NCBI GenBank assembly: GCA_016712035.1
Contig: JADJRT010000019.1
Location: 28,797 to 92,796, forward strand
Source of the DNA: Flammeovirgaceae bacterium
GTDB taxonomy: Bacteria; Bacteroidota; Bacteroidia; Cytophagales; Cyclobacteriaceae
Direction of reading: 5' to 3'
DNA length: 64,000 bases
A model generated the notes under the pieces. It saw nothing but the letters and a program-made list of their open reading frames with translations. It made no database searches and was not told the origin of the DNA. This document shows positions 52,574 through 62,147 of the stretch, piece by piece (the first letter of the stretch is position 1; every line of letters starts with the position of its first letter). The position numbers and the translations under genes are program-made.

Positions 52574-53308
52574 CTATATACCCAGAATAGATTTCAATTT
52601 AGGATATCCCGTTTTGCTAATCGGTATCTGTTGTCCGTTACGCAAAATGGCCATGTGGGTTTCTTTTTGATAAGGCTCAATTTTTGTGATCTGACCAATA
52701 TGAACTATAAAAGAACGGTGTACCCGAACGAATAGATTAGGATCTAACGATTGTTCATAAAAAGACATGGTTTTGTTTTTTAAAAAGGAGCCTTCCGCGG
52801 TTACAATTTTCACAAAATCATCTTCTGCTTCGAGGTATTGAATCTCTTGCACCGGGATAATTTTTACTTTACTTCCCGTCTTGACTACAATACGATTACT
52901 TTGTGATGGCGCTTTCGCCATGGTTTCAAGAAGTTCGGTCGTATTGGGTGCTTGCCCCGATTTATCAAGAAATTTTTGAATGGCCTTTTGAAATCTGTCT
53001 TCAGCCACAGGCTTTAGCAAATAATCGATCGCATTCGCCTCAAAGGCTTTGAGTGCAAACTCATCAAATGCCGTGATAAAAATAACTGCAGGTGCCGGCT
53101 GAATGAGTTGCAGCATTTCGAAGCCATTAATCTTTGGCATTTGTATATCAAGAAAAATCAAACCGGGTTGATGCTGTTGAATCGCTTTAACGCCTTCAAA
53201 GCCATCATTACATTCCTCCAGAACTTCTATGTCAGAATAATTCCTGAGATAACTTTTTAATATTTCCCGACTCAGGGGTTCATCATCGATCAAGACAGCT
53301 TTAATCAT
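52574..53308 (-). CDS. LytTR family response regulator
   Basis: 244 aa, intact. A receiver domain with the phosphorylated Asp in GLIFLDIQMPKING and the conserved Lys in IDYLLKPVAEDRF is followed by a LytTR DNA-binding domain (EIQYLEAEDDFVKIVTAEG, FVRVHRSFIVHIGQITKIEP). It overlaps the histidine-kinase gene by 4 nt (ATGA) and should be its partner. Targets are unknown; the downstream genes (GreA-like, menA) may be read from the same transcript. Confidence 0.92.
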   Translation of the reverse strand: MIKAVLIDDEPLSREILKSYLRNYSDIEVLEECNDGFEGVKAIQQHQPGLIFLDIQMPKINGFEMLQLIQPAPAVIFITAFDEFALKAFEANAIDYLLKPVAEDRFQKAIQKFLDKSGQAPNTTELLETMAKAPSQSNRIVVKTGSKVKIIPVQEIQYLEAEDDFVKIVTAEGSFLKNKTMSFYEQSLDPNLFVRVHRSFIVHIGQITKIEPYQKETHMAILRNGQQIPISKTGYPKLKSILGI

Positions 53309-54363
53309 GGCTTAGCAGGAACAGTTAGATTAACAGTAAATGTATTTGTCATAATATTCGTTTTAACTAAATCATTTCGGGCGTAGATCAGGTAAAGTCT
53401 ACGCTGTAATCCGGTTAAACCAAAACCACTACCCGATGCAGGTTGCATATCGGAATCAAATGGATTTGAAATCTCCATTTGTAACTGATTGCTATTCATT
53501 TTTGCAGTCAACTCGATGGAGATTTTTCCCGTGGTGCCATACAAGCCAAATTTAATTGCATTTTCTAAAAGTGGTTGCAGCACCAAAGTAGGAATTAACC
53601 ACGTGCGACTGGGTTCTTCGATGTTCAATACAACTTCTAGTCGATGCCCGAAGCGCACCTTTTCAATTTCCAAATACGTTTCGAGATATTCTAACTCTTG
53701 AGCAAGGGTTACCCATGGTTGATCAGCACGCTTAAGTGTGAGTCGTAAAAAATCTGAGAGCTGCAGTACCATTTGTCTCGCCCGATCGGGAAGTGTTAAG
53801 ATTAACGCGTTAATAGAATTGAGGCTGTTAAAGAGAAAATGCGGTTGCAATTGCAACTGCAACTTTTGCAACTCGGCTTCGCGGGCCATATTTTTCAGAT
53901 CCGATTCCCTGGTTTGCTGGTCAAGCAATTCCATCCATCGGGTATAATATATTGCGCTAACGCCAACTGCCGTTAACGTAACAAATCCAATCACCCATCG
54001 AATGGGAGTCGACTGAGAAAGAAATTCCAGGTAGCCTGTTTCATCAGCATTGATTGCAACCATTGCCTGAGCAGAAATCCATTGGCATCCCACAGCAAGT
54101 ACAAGTGTTAACCCCACTGTGATTTGAAAAATACCCGTTCGGGGAAAATAGTTTAATAACGAACCCAGCAGAACCGCTGTGCTTATCAGTACGAGATTGA
54201 AAATGGAAGAATCCCAAACCGAAATTTCCCAGCTAAAACCAGCATATTGATGTAGCGCCCAGGCGTGAAATCCTGACCACAGCAGCGCAGCCCCAATGAG
54301 AGGTAAGCGGGCTGTTAAGGTGGCTGTAGTTTTATTCAAAATCAAAGATGCGTCAATCTGCAA
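53305..54363 (-). CDS. LytS-type sensor histidine kinase
   Basis: 352 aa, intact. Four or so membrane helices in the first 150 residues are followed by the short His_kinase domain of the LytS/YehU type with LQPHFLFNSLNSINAL (phosphorylated His) and the ATP-binding VLQPLLENAIKFGLYG and GSGFGLTGLQRRL. No extra sensor domain is present, so the membrane part probably senses the signal. It is the first gene of the minus-strand block down to fnr. Confidence 0.9.
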   Translation of the reverse strand: MQIDASLILNKTTATLTARLPLIGAALLWSGFHAWALHQYAGFSWEISVWDSSIFNLVLISTAVLLGSLLNYFPRTGIFQITVGLTLVLAVGCQWISAQAMVAINADETGYLEFLSQSTPIRWVIGFVTLTAVGVSAIYYTRWMELLDQQTRESDLKNMAREAELQKLQLQLQPHFLFNSLNSINALILTLPDRARQMVLQLSDFLRLTLKRADQPWVTLAQELEYLETYLEIEKVRFGHRLEVVLNIEEPSRTWLIPTLVLQPLLENAIKFGLYGTTGKISIELTAKMNSNQLQMEISNPFDSDMQPASGSGFGLTGLQRRLYLIYARNDLVKTNIMTNTFTVNLTVPAKP

Positions 54364-54440
54364 TTTACGAGATTGTTATTTCTAAACATTAACAGAGCAT
54401 TCCAAATTCACCCAGTTGAAGCAGCAAGTAACCCTCAGTT

Positions 54441-54489
54441 CTGTATCCTTACAGACCGAAACTTTTTGTGGTCTGTAGGGATACAGACC
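54441..54489. repeat. Nested palindromes of the GGTCTGT type
   Basis: CTGTATCCTTACAGACC (54,441-54,457) and GGTCTGTAGGGATACAG (54,470-54,486) are inverted copies with one mismatch. The second arm is itself part of the hairpin GGTCTGTA-GGGA-TACAGACC. The arm resembles the hairpin at 24,215-24,238. It lies in the gap between the divergent kinase gene and the small unknown gene. Confidence 0.55.
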
Positions 54490-54547
54490 ACGGTTAGGGC
54501 TATTTTTAAACAGTCAACTATTTGCAAAATAACTATATCTTTGATTT

Positions 54548-54922
54548 ATGATTTCGACTTACCCGAGCAACAGTAAGAATAGAGCCTCCAAAGCAATTTT
54601 GGCAGTTGCTTTGATCTTGAGTTTGTTGTCAGGTTTCACCACTTCGAAGTCATCGGCAACAACCAGCAAGACACAATCTGAATGGGTAGTTCGGGAAAAA
54701 GGAAAGCTGAATTTAATTTCTGCATTCAACTTAAGTGCAGCACAAAGTCCAACGTCATTTTCGTATCATTCTGAGTTCTCTCATTTATTATATCAAAACA
54801 GACTCGTTGAAGTTAAGTTCAACGTAAATCAGAATCAGTTTTTGTTGATGGATTTATCCATACTATTATTCATTCCCAACATTCATCCTCACGTTTCCGA
54901 TGAGGATTACCTCTTAGTTTAA
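54548..54922 (+). CDS. Small secreted or membrane protein of unknown function
   Basis: 124 aa, not recognised. A basic start (NSKNRASK) is followed by one hydrophobic segment (AILAVALILSLLSGFTTS), consistent with a signal peptide or anchor, then a Ser/Thr-rich stretch and a hydrophobic tail (FLLMDLSILLFIPNIHPHV). TATCTTTG, a perfect -7 element, ends only 4 nt before the ATG, so either the message is leaderless or the element is chance. Coding status is moderately likely. Confidence 0.5.
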   Translation: MISTYPSNSKNRASKAILAVALILSLLSGFTTSKSSATTSKTQSEWVVREKGKLNLISAFNLSAAQSPTSFSYHSEFSHLLYQNRLVEVKFNVNQNQFLLMDLSILLFIPNIHPHVSDEDYLLV

Positions 54923-55023
54923 TCCGGTAGGAATATTTTCCTCCCCTCTTTCCAGTTTCGCTGGAAGCTTTCTAATTATTTGCATGATCTCACTGTAAAC
55001 AAGTTGGATCACTAATTTTTTTT

Positions 55024-55197
55024 ATGGAACGGATTAAAAAAATACTAAGAATCGCAGGGCTCGTTCTGCTTATTATTCTTGCGCTATCAGGAATAGGGAT
55101 TGTGCCCCCACCAAATCGGGAAAGATATATTAGCAAAGAAGTTACTACTGAATTAGTGGAAGAAAAGAAAGAAGGCTCAGAAGAGCGTAAAACATGA
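55024..55197 (+). CDS. Small single-pass membrane protein
   Basis: 57 aa: MERIKKILRIAGLVLLIILA and on to LSGIGIVPPPNRERYISKEV, with an acidic, Lys-rich tail ending EEKKEGSEERKT. One membrane helix with a positive N-terminus suggests a small inner-membrane protein. Similar short proteins are common in Bacteroidota, but I know no function. It sits between two other unknown plus-strand genes in an otherwise empty 430-bp gap. Confidence 0.6.
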   Translation: MERIKKILRIAGLVLLIILALSGIGIVPPPNRERYISKEVTTELVEEKKEGSEERKT

Positions 55198-55358
55198 GAA
55201 AGAAATATTTTCTCGCTCATTAAACCTTCATCCGGTAGATTACTCTAAGAGAGTTCTTATGAATAGTATAGAACAAAATAATTGAGATTTTATTAGTCAG
55301 TCTTTAAACTTCAATCAACAATTATCTTCTAAGTCTTGAAAACAAACTTAACAAGACT

Positions 55359-56229
55359 ATGGAAACCAAACTGATCACCTCAATTCGAATCCTAAAGAGT
55401 AAACTCTATTTACTCTTTATTGGACTCTCCTTCGCGCTACTGATCTCGTGTAACAACGAGGATACCACCCCAGACTTTTCTTCCGAGGATATTGAAGACG
55501 CAAGTATGGATGCTATCGAAGATTCTTATTTTGATGATGGTGACGATTTGCTTACAGAAGCGTTTACCAGCACGGATGAAGATTTAAGTGGTGGTCGATT
55601 AAACACAGATGAACGATTAATTTGCGCAACCTTAACAAGGACGGGGTCAAAAGCGGAAGGAAGTTTACGCGTTGACTTTGGAGACGGATGTACAGGGCCT
55701 CGTGGCAATGTGCGTGCCGGTGCCATCGTGGTTACGCATCAGGGCGACTGGAATTCTGTGGGCTCAAGCTGGAACATTTCATATGAAGACTATTCCGTGA
55801 ATGGTGTTCAATTAGAGGGATCCAGAAAAGTTACGGTTGTCAGCCTTACTGAATCGTTGGTTGAGTATGAAGTGCGTTTAACCGATGGTAGAATCACCTG
55901 GCCTGACGGACGGGTTGCCACTCGCGAAGTAAATCGCAGACGTGAACATGAGCGTCATCCTGAAAATCATTTACTAGATCGGATTATCATCTACGGCACT
56001 TCAAATGGCGTGTTACCCAATGGCACCGTAATCAGCATCGAAATACTTGAACGTTTAATATATACCAGAGTATGCGCAGGAGGGTGTGAATATACCAGTA
56101 AGCGGTGTCAAGTTCATCAAAGCTGGCGACCGGGAATTAACCATTGATTATGGAGATGGCACGTGCGATAACATTGTTGCCCTTACCAAAAAGAATGGAA
56201 GAACAGTGCGATATGAAGTGAAAAAGTAG
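55359..56229 (+). CDS. Acidic lipoprotein of unknown function (one frameshift)
   Basis: About 290 aa. A lipobox LLISCNNED places the lipid on Cys31. An Asp/Glu-rich segment follows (SSEDIEDASMDAIEDSYFDD), then a beta-rich domain with RVDFGDGCTGPRGNVRAGAI and, at the end, TIDYGDGTCDNIVALTKKNG; the paired F/YGDG(T)C motifs look like two halves of a repeated module. The frame breaks near 56,078, where RVCAGGCEY should be read as AQEGVNIPVSGVKFIKAGDR. The function is unknown. Similar lipoproteins seem frequent in Cytophagales. Confidence 0.7.
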
Positions 56230-56290
56230 GATTTGTGAAGTTGAGTAAAAAAATCCGCCTGAGAAGATGGACTTCTTTGCTTTGATCGAA

Positions 56291-57034
56291 TTAAATTCCC
56301 TTGTTATTATGCTTACTATCTCCAAACTCAAATTCAACTATTAATGGTGTATGGTCACTGAAATTAATCCAGTCATCATAATTACCTATTTTCACTTCAA
56401 TTAATTTGTCAAGAATATCGGACGAAGCAAAGCAGTAATCAATGTGATAGGGTTTGTTCCTGTTTTTTTGCAAAAAAAATGTCGGATGTATTTCTTGCCC
56501 TTGTTCTTTGTCAAAGTATTTATGATAAGCACTATGAATGTCTTTATCAGCCAGTTTATTTACAACATCTGTGTGCGAACCAACTCTGTCTTTATAATCC
56601 CAAATTTTATTGCTGTTAAAGTCGCCAAGTAATATTGTTGATTGACCAAGTAAATCTTTATAGTAATTAATGGCAAACCAAATTTGTCCGATATATCGTG
56701 CTTCTCGAACTTCCTTATTATTCATGGCCCAAATAGCAAATAGGGTAAATGTTTGTCCCTTACCTTGTACTCGAAATGGAAGGATATATCGAAATTCCGA
56801 ATTAAAGTTTGGAAGTAACTCAAATTTGTAATCTGAGTACGAGAAAACTCCGATACCCTTTTTACCTCCGTCACTGTACCATTGAGTAAAGCGCGGTCTC
56901 ATTGTATTCGGATGGAATTCTAATTTGTCTGGATGCTCACATTCCTGAATAACTAAAATGTCAGGTTGATGAGTTAAAATGATGTCCGCTTTCTTGCTAA
57001 AGGCTCCTTGACAATTCCACGATATTAATTTCAT
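56291..57034 (-). CDS. Endonuclease/exonuclease/phosphatase (EEP) family protein
   Basis: 247 aa, intact. The Mg-dependent EEP fold is clear: ISWNCQGAF (Asn), LVIQECEHPDKL (Glu), LLGDFNSNKIWD (Asp/Asn) and FSDHTPLIVEF (catalytic His). No signal peptide is evident. Family members cut nucleic acids or phosphoinositides and others; the substrate here is not predictable. The gene is more AT-rich than ahcY beside it, which may mean recent acquisition. It converges on the acidic lipoprotein gene. Confidence 0.85.
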   Translation of the reverse strand: MKLISWNCQGAFSKKADIILTHQPDILVIQECEHPDKLEFHPNTMRPRFTQWYSDGGKKGIGVFSYSDYKFELLPNFNSEFRYILPFRVQGKGQTFTLFAIWAMNNKEVREARYIGQIWFAINYYKDLLGQSTILLGDFNSNKIWDYKDRVGSHTDVVNKLADKDIHSAYHKYFDKEQGQEIHPTFFLQKNRNKPYHIDYCFASSDILDKLIEVKIGNYDDWINFSDHTPLIVEFEFGDSKHNNKGI

Positions 57035-57128
57035 TCTAGTCTGCCAATTGTTTAACTCGCGATGAATGACCTATAATATCCGAATATACACAATTGCGAA
57101 AATTTCTCCTTCCACCAAAAACATAATA

Positions 57129-57162
57129 AAACACAAAATCCCGTGGCACTCGCCACGGGATT
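57129..57162 (-). terminator. Intrinsic terminator region of ahcY
   Basis: AATCCCGTGGC and its inverse form an 11-bp stem with a 4-nt loop (57,137-57,162). On the minus strand it is followed by TTTGTGTTTTATT. It lies about 90 nt after the ahcY stop. Confidence 0.75.
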
Positions 57163-57190
57163 CCTCTCTTTTGCAAGCAGAGAGTTAGTA

Positions 57191-57249
57191 AACCTCATCC
57201 AGCCTTCGGCCACCTTCTCCGAAGGAGAAGGGAAGCAGCCTGAAGTTTA
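57191..57249. repeat. Intergenic repeat with CCTTCTCC/GGAGAAGG palindrome
   Basis: CCTTCTCC (57,213-57,220) and GGAGAAGG (57,224-57,231) form a tight hairpin within a segment starting CCTCATCCAGCCTTCGGCCA. The GGCC-rich, GAAGGAGAAGG pattern is that of a widespread intergenic repeat. It lies between ahcY and its terminator. Confidence 0.4.
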
Positions 57250-58563
57250 TTAATAACGATAGTATTCAGGTTTGAAGGGTCCTTGTTGCGGTACACCAAT
57301 ATACTTGGCTTGTTCCGTAGACAGTTCATCCAACTCAACACCAATTTTCTTTAGGTGCAAGCGAGCTACTTTTTCATCCAAATGTTTCGGCAACATGTAT
57401 ACTTCGTTCTTATACTTATCTGTGTTAGTCCATAGTTCTAATTGCGCTAACGTTTGATTCGTAAATGAATTTGACATTACAAACGAAGGGTGACCTGTAG
57501 CACAACCTAAATTCACTAAGCGGCCTTCAGCCAAAAGCAAAACTTGATTACCACTCTTCAAGGTATATAAATCAACCTGCGGTTTAATCTCATCACGGGT
57601 TGCATTCTTCTTCAACCAGGCAACATCAATCTCGTTATCAAAGTGACCAATGTTACAAACGATGGTCTTGTCCTTCATCGCCTCAAAGTGACGACCTAAT
57701 ATGATTCCAAAGTTTCCGGTTGTTGTTACCACAATGTCAGCCTCTTTTACTGCTGTATCCATTTTCTTAACAGCAAAACCATCCATAGCAGCTTGAAGCG
57801 CACAGATCGGATCGATCTCGGTAACGATTACACGAGCACCCGCACCACGAAGTGAAGCTGCTGAACCTTTACCTACGTCTCCATATCCTGCAACAACAGC
57901 AACCTTTCCGGCCATCATTACATCCGTTGCTCTGCGAATTGAATCAACCAATGATTCTTTGCAACCATACTTGTTATCAAACTTAGATTTAGTAACTGAA
58001 TCGTTGATGTTGATAGCAGGCAATGGTAACTTACCATTGTGCTGGCGCTCAACTAATCGGTGAACACCGGTTGTAGTCTCTTCAGAAATTCCTTTAATAT
58101 CTTTTACTAATTCAGGGAAACGATCTAATACCATGTTGGTAAGGTCACCACCATCATCCAAAATCATATTCAAAGGCTTGCCATTTTTGAAAGCAAAAAT
58201 TGTTTGCTCAATACACCAGTCAAACTCTTGTTCATTCATTCCTTTCCAGGCAAATACCGGAACGCCCGCCTTAGCAATAGCCGCAGCCGCATGATCTTGG
58301 GTTGAGAAAATATTACAGGCAGACCAGGTAACATCGGCACCCAGTTCTATTAAGGTTTCAATAAGTACCGCGGTCTGGATTGTCATATGCAGACAACCTG
58401 CAATGTTGGCTCCCTTTAAAGGTTTTTTAGATCCGAACTCCTCGCGAAGCGCCATTAAACCGGGCATTTCTGCCTCCGCTAATTTGATCTCTTTACGGCC
58501 CCATTCGGCCAATGAAATGTCTTTTACTTTGAATTTTGCTTTTTCCGATACTGCTGTTGACAT
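57250..58563 (-). CDS. ahcY: AhcY, S-adenosylhomocysteine hydrolase
   Basis: 437 aa, intact. It splits S-adenosylhomocysteine to adenosine and homocysteine in the methyl cycle. Motifs: GCLHMTIQTAVLIETL, SACNIFSTQDHAAAAI, the NAD-binding loop VVAGYGDVGKGSAASLRG and GHFDNEIDV; the C-terminal tail KPEYYRY, which completes the neighbouring subunit's NAD site, is present. A perfect -7 element lies 42 nt upstream. No SAH riboswitch-like structure was seen in the short leader. Confidence 0.96.
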   Translation of the reverse strand: MSTAVSEKAKFKVKDISLAEWGRKEIKLAEAEMPGLMALREEFGSKKPLKGANIAGCLHMTIQTAVLIETLIELGADVTWSACNIFSTQDHAAAAIAKAGVPVFAWKGMNEQEFDWCIEQTIFAFKNGKPLNMILDDGGDLTNMVLDRFPELVKDIKGISEETTTGVHRLVERQHNGKLPLPAININDSVTKSKFDNKYGCKESLVDSIRRATDVMMAGKVAVVAGYGDVGKGSAASLRGAGARVIVTEIDPICALQAAMDGFAVKKMDTAVKEADIVVTTTGNFGIILGRHFEAMKDKTIVCNIGHFDNEIDVAWLKKNATRDEIKPQVDLYTLKSGNQVLLLAEGRLVNLGCATGHPSFVMSNSFTNQTLAQLELWTNTDKYKNEVYMLPKHLDEKVARLHLKKIGVELDELSTEQAKYIGVPQQGPFKPEYYRY

Positions 58564-58604
58564 ATAACTTTTTTTTGTTTTACTTATTTCTAAAATAGAA
58601 GCGG

Positions 58605-58612
58605 CAAAGGTA
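58605..58612 (-). promoter_or_regulatory. ahcY promoter (-7 element)
   Basis: The minus strand reads TACCTTTG, a perfect TAnnTTTG match, 41 nt before the ahcY start codon. Transcription would begin near 58,600. The -33 element is not clear. Confidence 0.55.
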
Positions 58613-58723
58613 AAACAAAGGGCTAAGAATAACTATAGCGAAAAAGTCATTTAGTAGTGTTCAACAAATCACCTCTATAACTGCAGAAACTGTTATGTAT
58701 GAACCTGAATCAGGCTTCTGTCA

Positions 58724-59706
58724 TCATGGAGACTTGTTGCTAACAAATGTCCTCAACTCAGATCGTAGCATAACAATTGGTATAGGCGTGTAATCAAAGT
58801 TTAGCGAAAACGAACCGGCATTCAGATTTACCGGACTAGTAACGAAGCCCTGTTTATCATAATAATACTCTGCCCGAGTGCGGTTGAAAACAAATTGTTG
58901 AATTGATAACGAGCGATCAGAGCGGCACCCCACCAGCCCCATAGTTTTTATTGACTCCTGCATTCCCCAGTCCAGATCGGCTATTAGTGAGATGTTTTTG
59001 GTGAAATTGGTTTGCATATAAAGGTTGTTAAAGAATCGCATTCGGTTTATACCATTTGACTTCAACATTTCCAATAAAAGAACTCCAGTTAAACATTGTT
59101 TTGTTTGGTTGATATTTGATTTGCCCACCCAAAGCCGGTAAAATTTGCCGGATGCATAAATTCGCTGCCATCCGTTAAAACCCAGTAAAGAAAACTCCCA
59201 AGATTGATTGAGCGGCCAGGCTAGCTTAACCCCATTCAAATAATAGGGCGAATTTTCTGCGATTATTGATCGTGTCAGGGTCCAGTTTTCCAATGAACCT
59301 GCGCTCTCAAACCCGATATGTGAAGAAAATACGCCTACATCCAGCCAAATTGTATTTTGGCGATTCAGTGCAATCCCAAGATTGGCTTCACGGATAACTT
59401 TTGCCCATTCTGGTTCTGAAGCATAATTATCTTGTACGTAAGTACCGGCCTGTAATGCAACGTTGGTTCTAAACTTTTGCGAAAATGCATTAAACCCTAT
59501 CCAACCATGGTTGAGACTTATCGATTCATTTCGATTATAGTTATAAAGAAACGGATACAAATTTCCCTTGGCAGACCCTTCAAAATTCTGCGCATAAAAT
59601 ACATCTACGAAAACGCTAAGACTGTAATTAGTTTGTACGCTATCAGGCTGGGCTAAACAAGATATTACTATACCGAACAGAAAAATGTAAGCTTGAAACG
59701 ATTCAT
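58724..59706 (-). CDS. BBP2-type outer-membrane beta-barrel porin (at least five frameshifts)
   Basis: About 327 aa. Start MNRFKLTFF then, after an indel near 59,690, LFGIVISCLAQ, a signal peptide. The barrel reads YAQNFEGSAKGNLYPFLYN, VFSSHIGFESAGSLENWT and AENSPYYLNGVKLAWPLNQS, matching OmpL-like BBP2 porins of Bacteroidota. Two stretches are locally out of frame and then recover: 59,155-59,045 should read ALGGQIKYQPNKTMFNWSSF, and 58,920-58,860 should read GAALIARYQFNNLFSTA. The usual C-terminal barrel strand is not seen after RTFVSNKS, so another break near the end is likely. It follows a small gene and trkH. Confidence 0.75.
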
Positions 59707-59716
59707 TGGAATTCCA

Positions 59717-59994
59717 TCATTGAATAGTCCTGCAAAAACGAATGCTTCTCAATTCATCGTGATGAAAGATAGTACCGATGCTACAACCCAACACACCCTT
59801 ACCAAAGGTATAGCGATCTTGCTTTTTACCAGGTGCCACTTCAAAACAAACGGCTCGTTCCGCTGCGGCATGCCAAAAAAGAACCCTATCATAACTCCCC
59901 TTAAATGAATATTATCTTCCAGAGTTACTTCCACTTCATCATCTTCTAAATTCAATAGCTTATCAAACAAAAAAACTGACGTATCGGAATTCAT
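59717..59994 (-). CDS. Small conserved protein after the K+ transporter (one frameshift)
   Basis: About 92 aa, soluble. Start MNSDTSVFLFDKLLNLEDDE, then VEVTLEDNIHLRGVMIGFFF and EPFVLKWHLV; after a break near 59,815 it continues KQDRYTFGKGVLGCSIGTIF and ends RFCRTIQ. The pattern (D[DG]xVEVxLxDG and a later GFFKG, WHIV) reminds me of a small family of unknown function in Bacteroidota. It starts 8 nt after trkH and ends 10 nt before the porin start, so it is part of the same operon. Confidence 0.65.
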
Positions 59995-60002
59995 ACTAGT
60001 TC

Positions 60003-61373
60003 TCTCAAATACTAAATAGCCAGGTCCGCTTCGTCTTCTTTCGTTGTAATTTTTTTCGCTTTGCCAGAATGGCAAGGCCAAACGTAATAACCCCTAACCG
60101 ACCAATAAACATAACGGCCACTAAAATAAGTTTACCCGCTGTACTGAGGGATGATGTAATACCACACTCAAGCCAACCGTTCCAATAGCAGAAGTAGTTT
60201 CAAATAAAATCTGCTCAAACGAAAAACTTTCTGTGACTGCCAGTAAAAAAGTAGCAATAAAAATAACGGACGCGTAAAGCATAAACGTAGAGGTGGCCAC
60301 ATACATACGTTCCAGCGGAATAGCCTTTCCTAAAAAAGTTACACTACTCTTTCCGCGAATGCGACTTATCATAATCGCAATAAGGGCAACAAACGTTGTG
60401 GACTTCATTCCGCCACCTGTACCAGAAGGCGAGGCGCCTACATACATTAAAAGTACCATTACCAATAAAACTGGCAACACAATGCCACTTAAGGGTACAG
60501 TATTAAATCCAACTGTGGTAAGGGCCGTCATAGACTGAAAAAATGAAACCATCCAGCGTGTGTCCTCCGTGAAATGTTGGATGGATGGTTCAAAGAAATA
60601 AATCATGATTGTACCCGTACTGATTAGCACGAATGTTACCAGCAAAATAATTTTGGTAGTGTACGATATCACTTTTGTTCTTCGGGTGAGTCGGTTCCAG
60701 AAATCGGTTACTACAATAAATCCAAGGGACCCAAATATGGCCAGGAAACTCAAGATTAGATTAATCGGAACATTATCGGCAAACAATTCAAAGCTATTGT
60801 TGTACAATCCAAAACCAGCTGTACAAAAGGCAGACACACTGTGAAAAATACTGCTCCAGATTGCAAAGTTGTGTTCTACGCCTGCATCGCGAAAAGCAAT
60901 AAACAAAGCGACCGCACCCAGAGTCTCAATCAAATTGTAAATACAATTACGGCTCTTAAAAAATCCTGAATACGAAACCCTTTAGGCATCGAAAATTCTG
61001 AATTGAGTACACGCTGATGCCAATGTGTGAGATTACTTTTAAAGGAAAGCATAACAAACGATGTAAAGGTCATATAGCCCACACCGCCAATCTGAATAAG
61101 ACCCAGAATGATAGCTTGGCCCCACCATGTGTAATTGTCCGCTATACTTAGCGTGACTAGACCGGTTGTAGATATTGCTGAAGTTGCAGTGAATAAATTA
61201 TCAATCCAACCAACCGGTTGCGTTTGAAAAACCGGAATACACAATAACAAACAACCTATACTCGCATAGGTTGCAAAACCAAAAAGCAGATTTTGTTGCG
61301 GAGAAAGTGAAATCTGAAACTTGCGGTATTGCATTACTGCATTATACCAGGCCGAATGTTTTACATGATCCAT
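60003..61373 (-). CDS. TrkH/KtrB-type potassium transporter (two frameshifts)
   Basis: About 456 aa. A multi-pass K+ uptake protein with four pore motifs: TATSAISTTGLVTLSI, SVSAFCTAGFGLYNNS, SMTALTTVGFNTVPLS and ETTSAIGTVGLSVG. The GASPSGTGGGMKSTTF loop is conserved. Breaks are near 60,935 and 60,155; after the second the protein continues ITSSLSTAGKLILVAVMFIG and ends KRTWLFSI at 60,003. No TrkA/KtrA regulator is adjacent. The KdpE-like regulator lies just upstream, which suggests that K+ supply or osmolarity controls the block. Confidence 0.88.
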
Positions 61374-61461
61374 AATCTTGTGCTTCAAGACACAAAATTG
61401 GAGCAACGAGCATCAGGCAAGTATAAAAACTGAGACCTGAGGTATAAAAATTATATAAAGA

Positions 61462-62147
61462 TCAGGACTGAAACCGATAGCCAATACCACTTTCCGTTAT
61501 AAAATGCATCGGGTGATTTGGATTAGCCTCCAGTTTTTTACGAAGCTGAGCAATGTAAACCCTTAAGTATTGAGTGACCGTTTGAAAACCGACACCCCAG
61601 ATTTCCTTCAACAGAAATTGATGCGTAAGTACCCGGCCTTCATTTTGAACCAACATTAGCAGCAGATTATACTCTGTGGATGTGAGTTTGATAATCTCTC
61701 CACTTCGCTTAACTACATGCGCAGAAACGTCAATCTCAAGTTCGCCAAATTCAAAGCGCGTTATCGGAATTATCATCACGATTGTTACGTAAGGCCGAGC
61801 GAATACGAGCTAATAACTCTCCTGTACGAAAAGGTTTGGTAAGATAATCGGTAGCTCCATTATCCAATGCTTTTACGATCTCGCTTTCGCTATTGAGAAC
61901 AGATAGAATAATAATAGGCCTAGTAAACCACTGCCGCAATTCTGTTAATAGTTCCTGACCACTTTTATCTGGCAAACCTAAATCGAGCAGAATCAAATCG
62001 GGCTGGTGACTGGCAGCCAACATTAACCCTTCTTTGGCTGTGGCCGCAACAATCACTTTATATTGATTGCTCTCCAGATTAATCTGCAAGAGTCTCCTTA
62101 TTTGAGGCTCATCATCAACAATCAGAATGGTGTTAACTCATTTTCAT
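61462..62147 (-). CDS. KdpE-like response regulator (OmpR family), frameshifted
   Basis: About 228 aa. The receiver has ILIVDDEPQIRRLLQ, the phosphorylated Asp in LILLDLGLPDKSG and Lys in TDYLTKPFRTGELL; the winged-helix output domain has KLTSTEYNLLLMLVQNEG and FITESGIGYRFQS. This resembles KdpE, the K+ regulator. A break near 61,765 separates the two domains. The start is unclear: ATGs at 62,147 and 62,141 overlap the kinase end but need a one-base correction to enter the frame of ILIVDDE. Confidence 0.85.

Noticed and set aside
58564..58623. SAH riboswitch before ahcY
   Set aside because: The leader after the predicted start is only about 37 nt and T-rich, with no stable structure.
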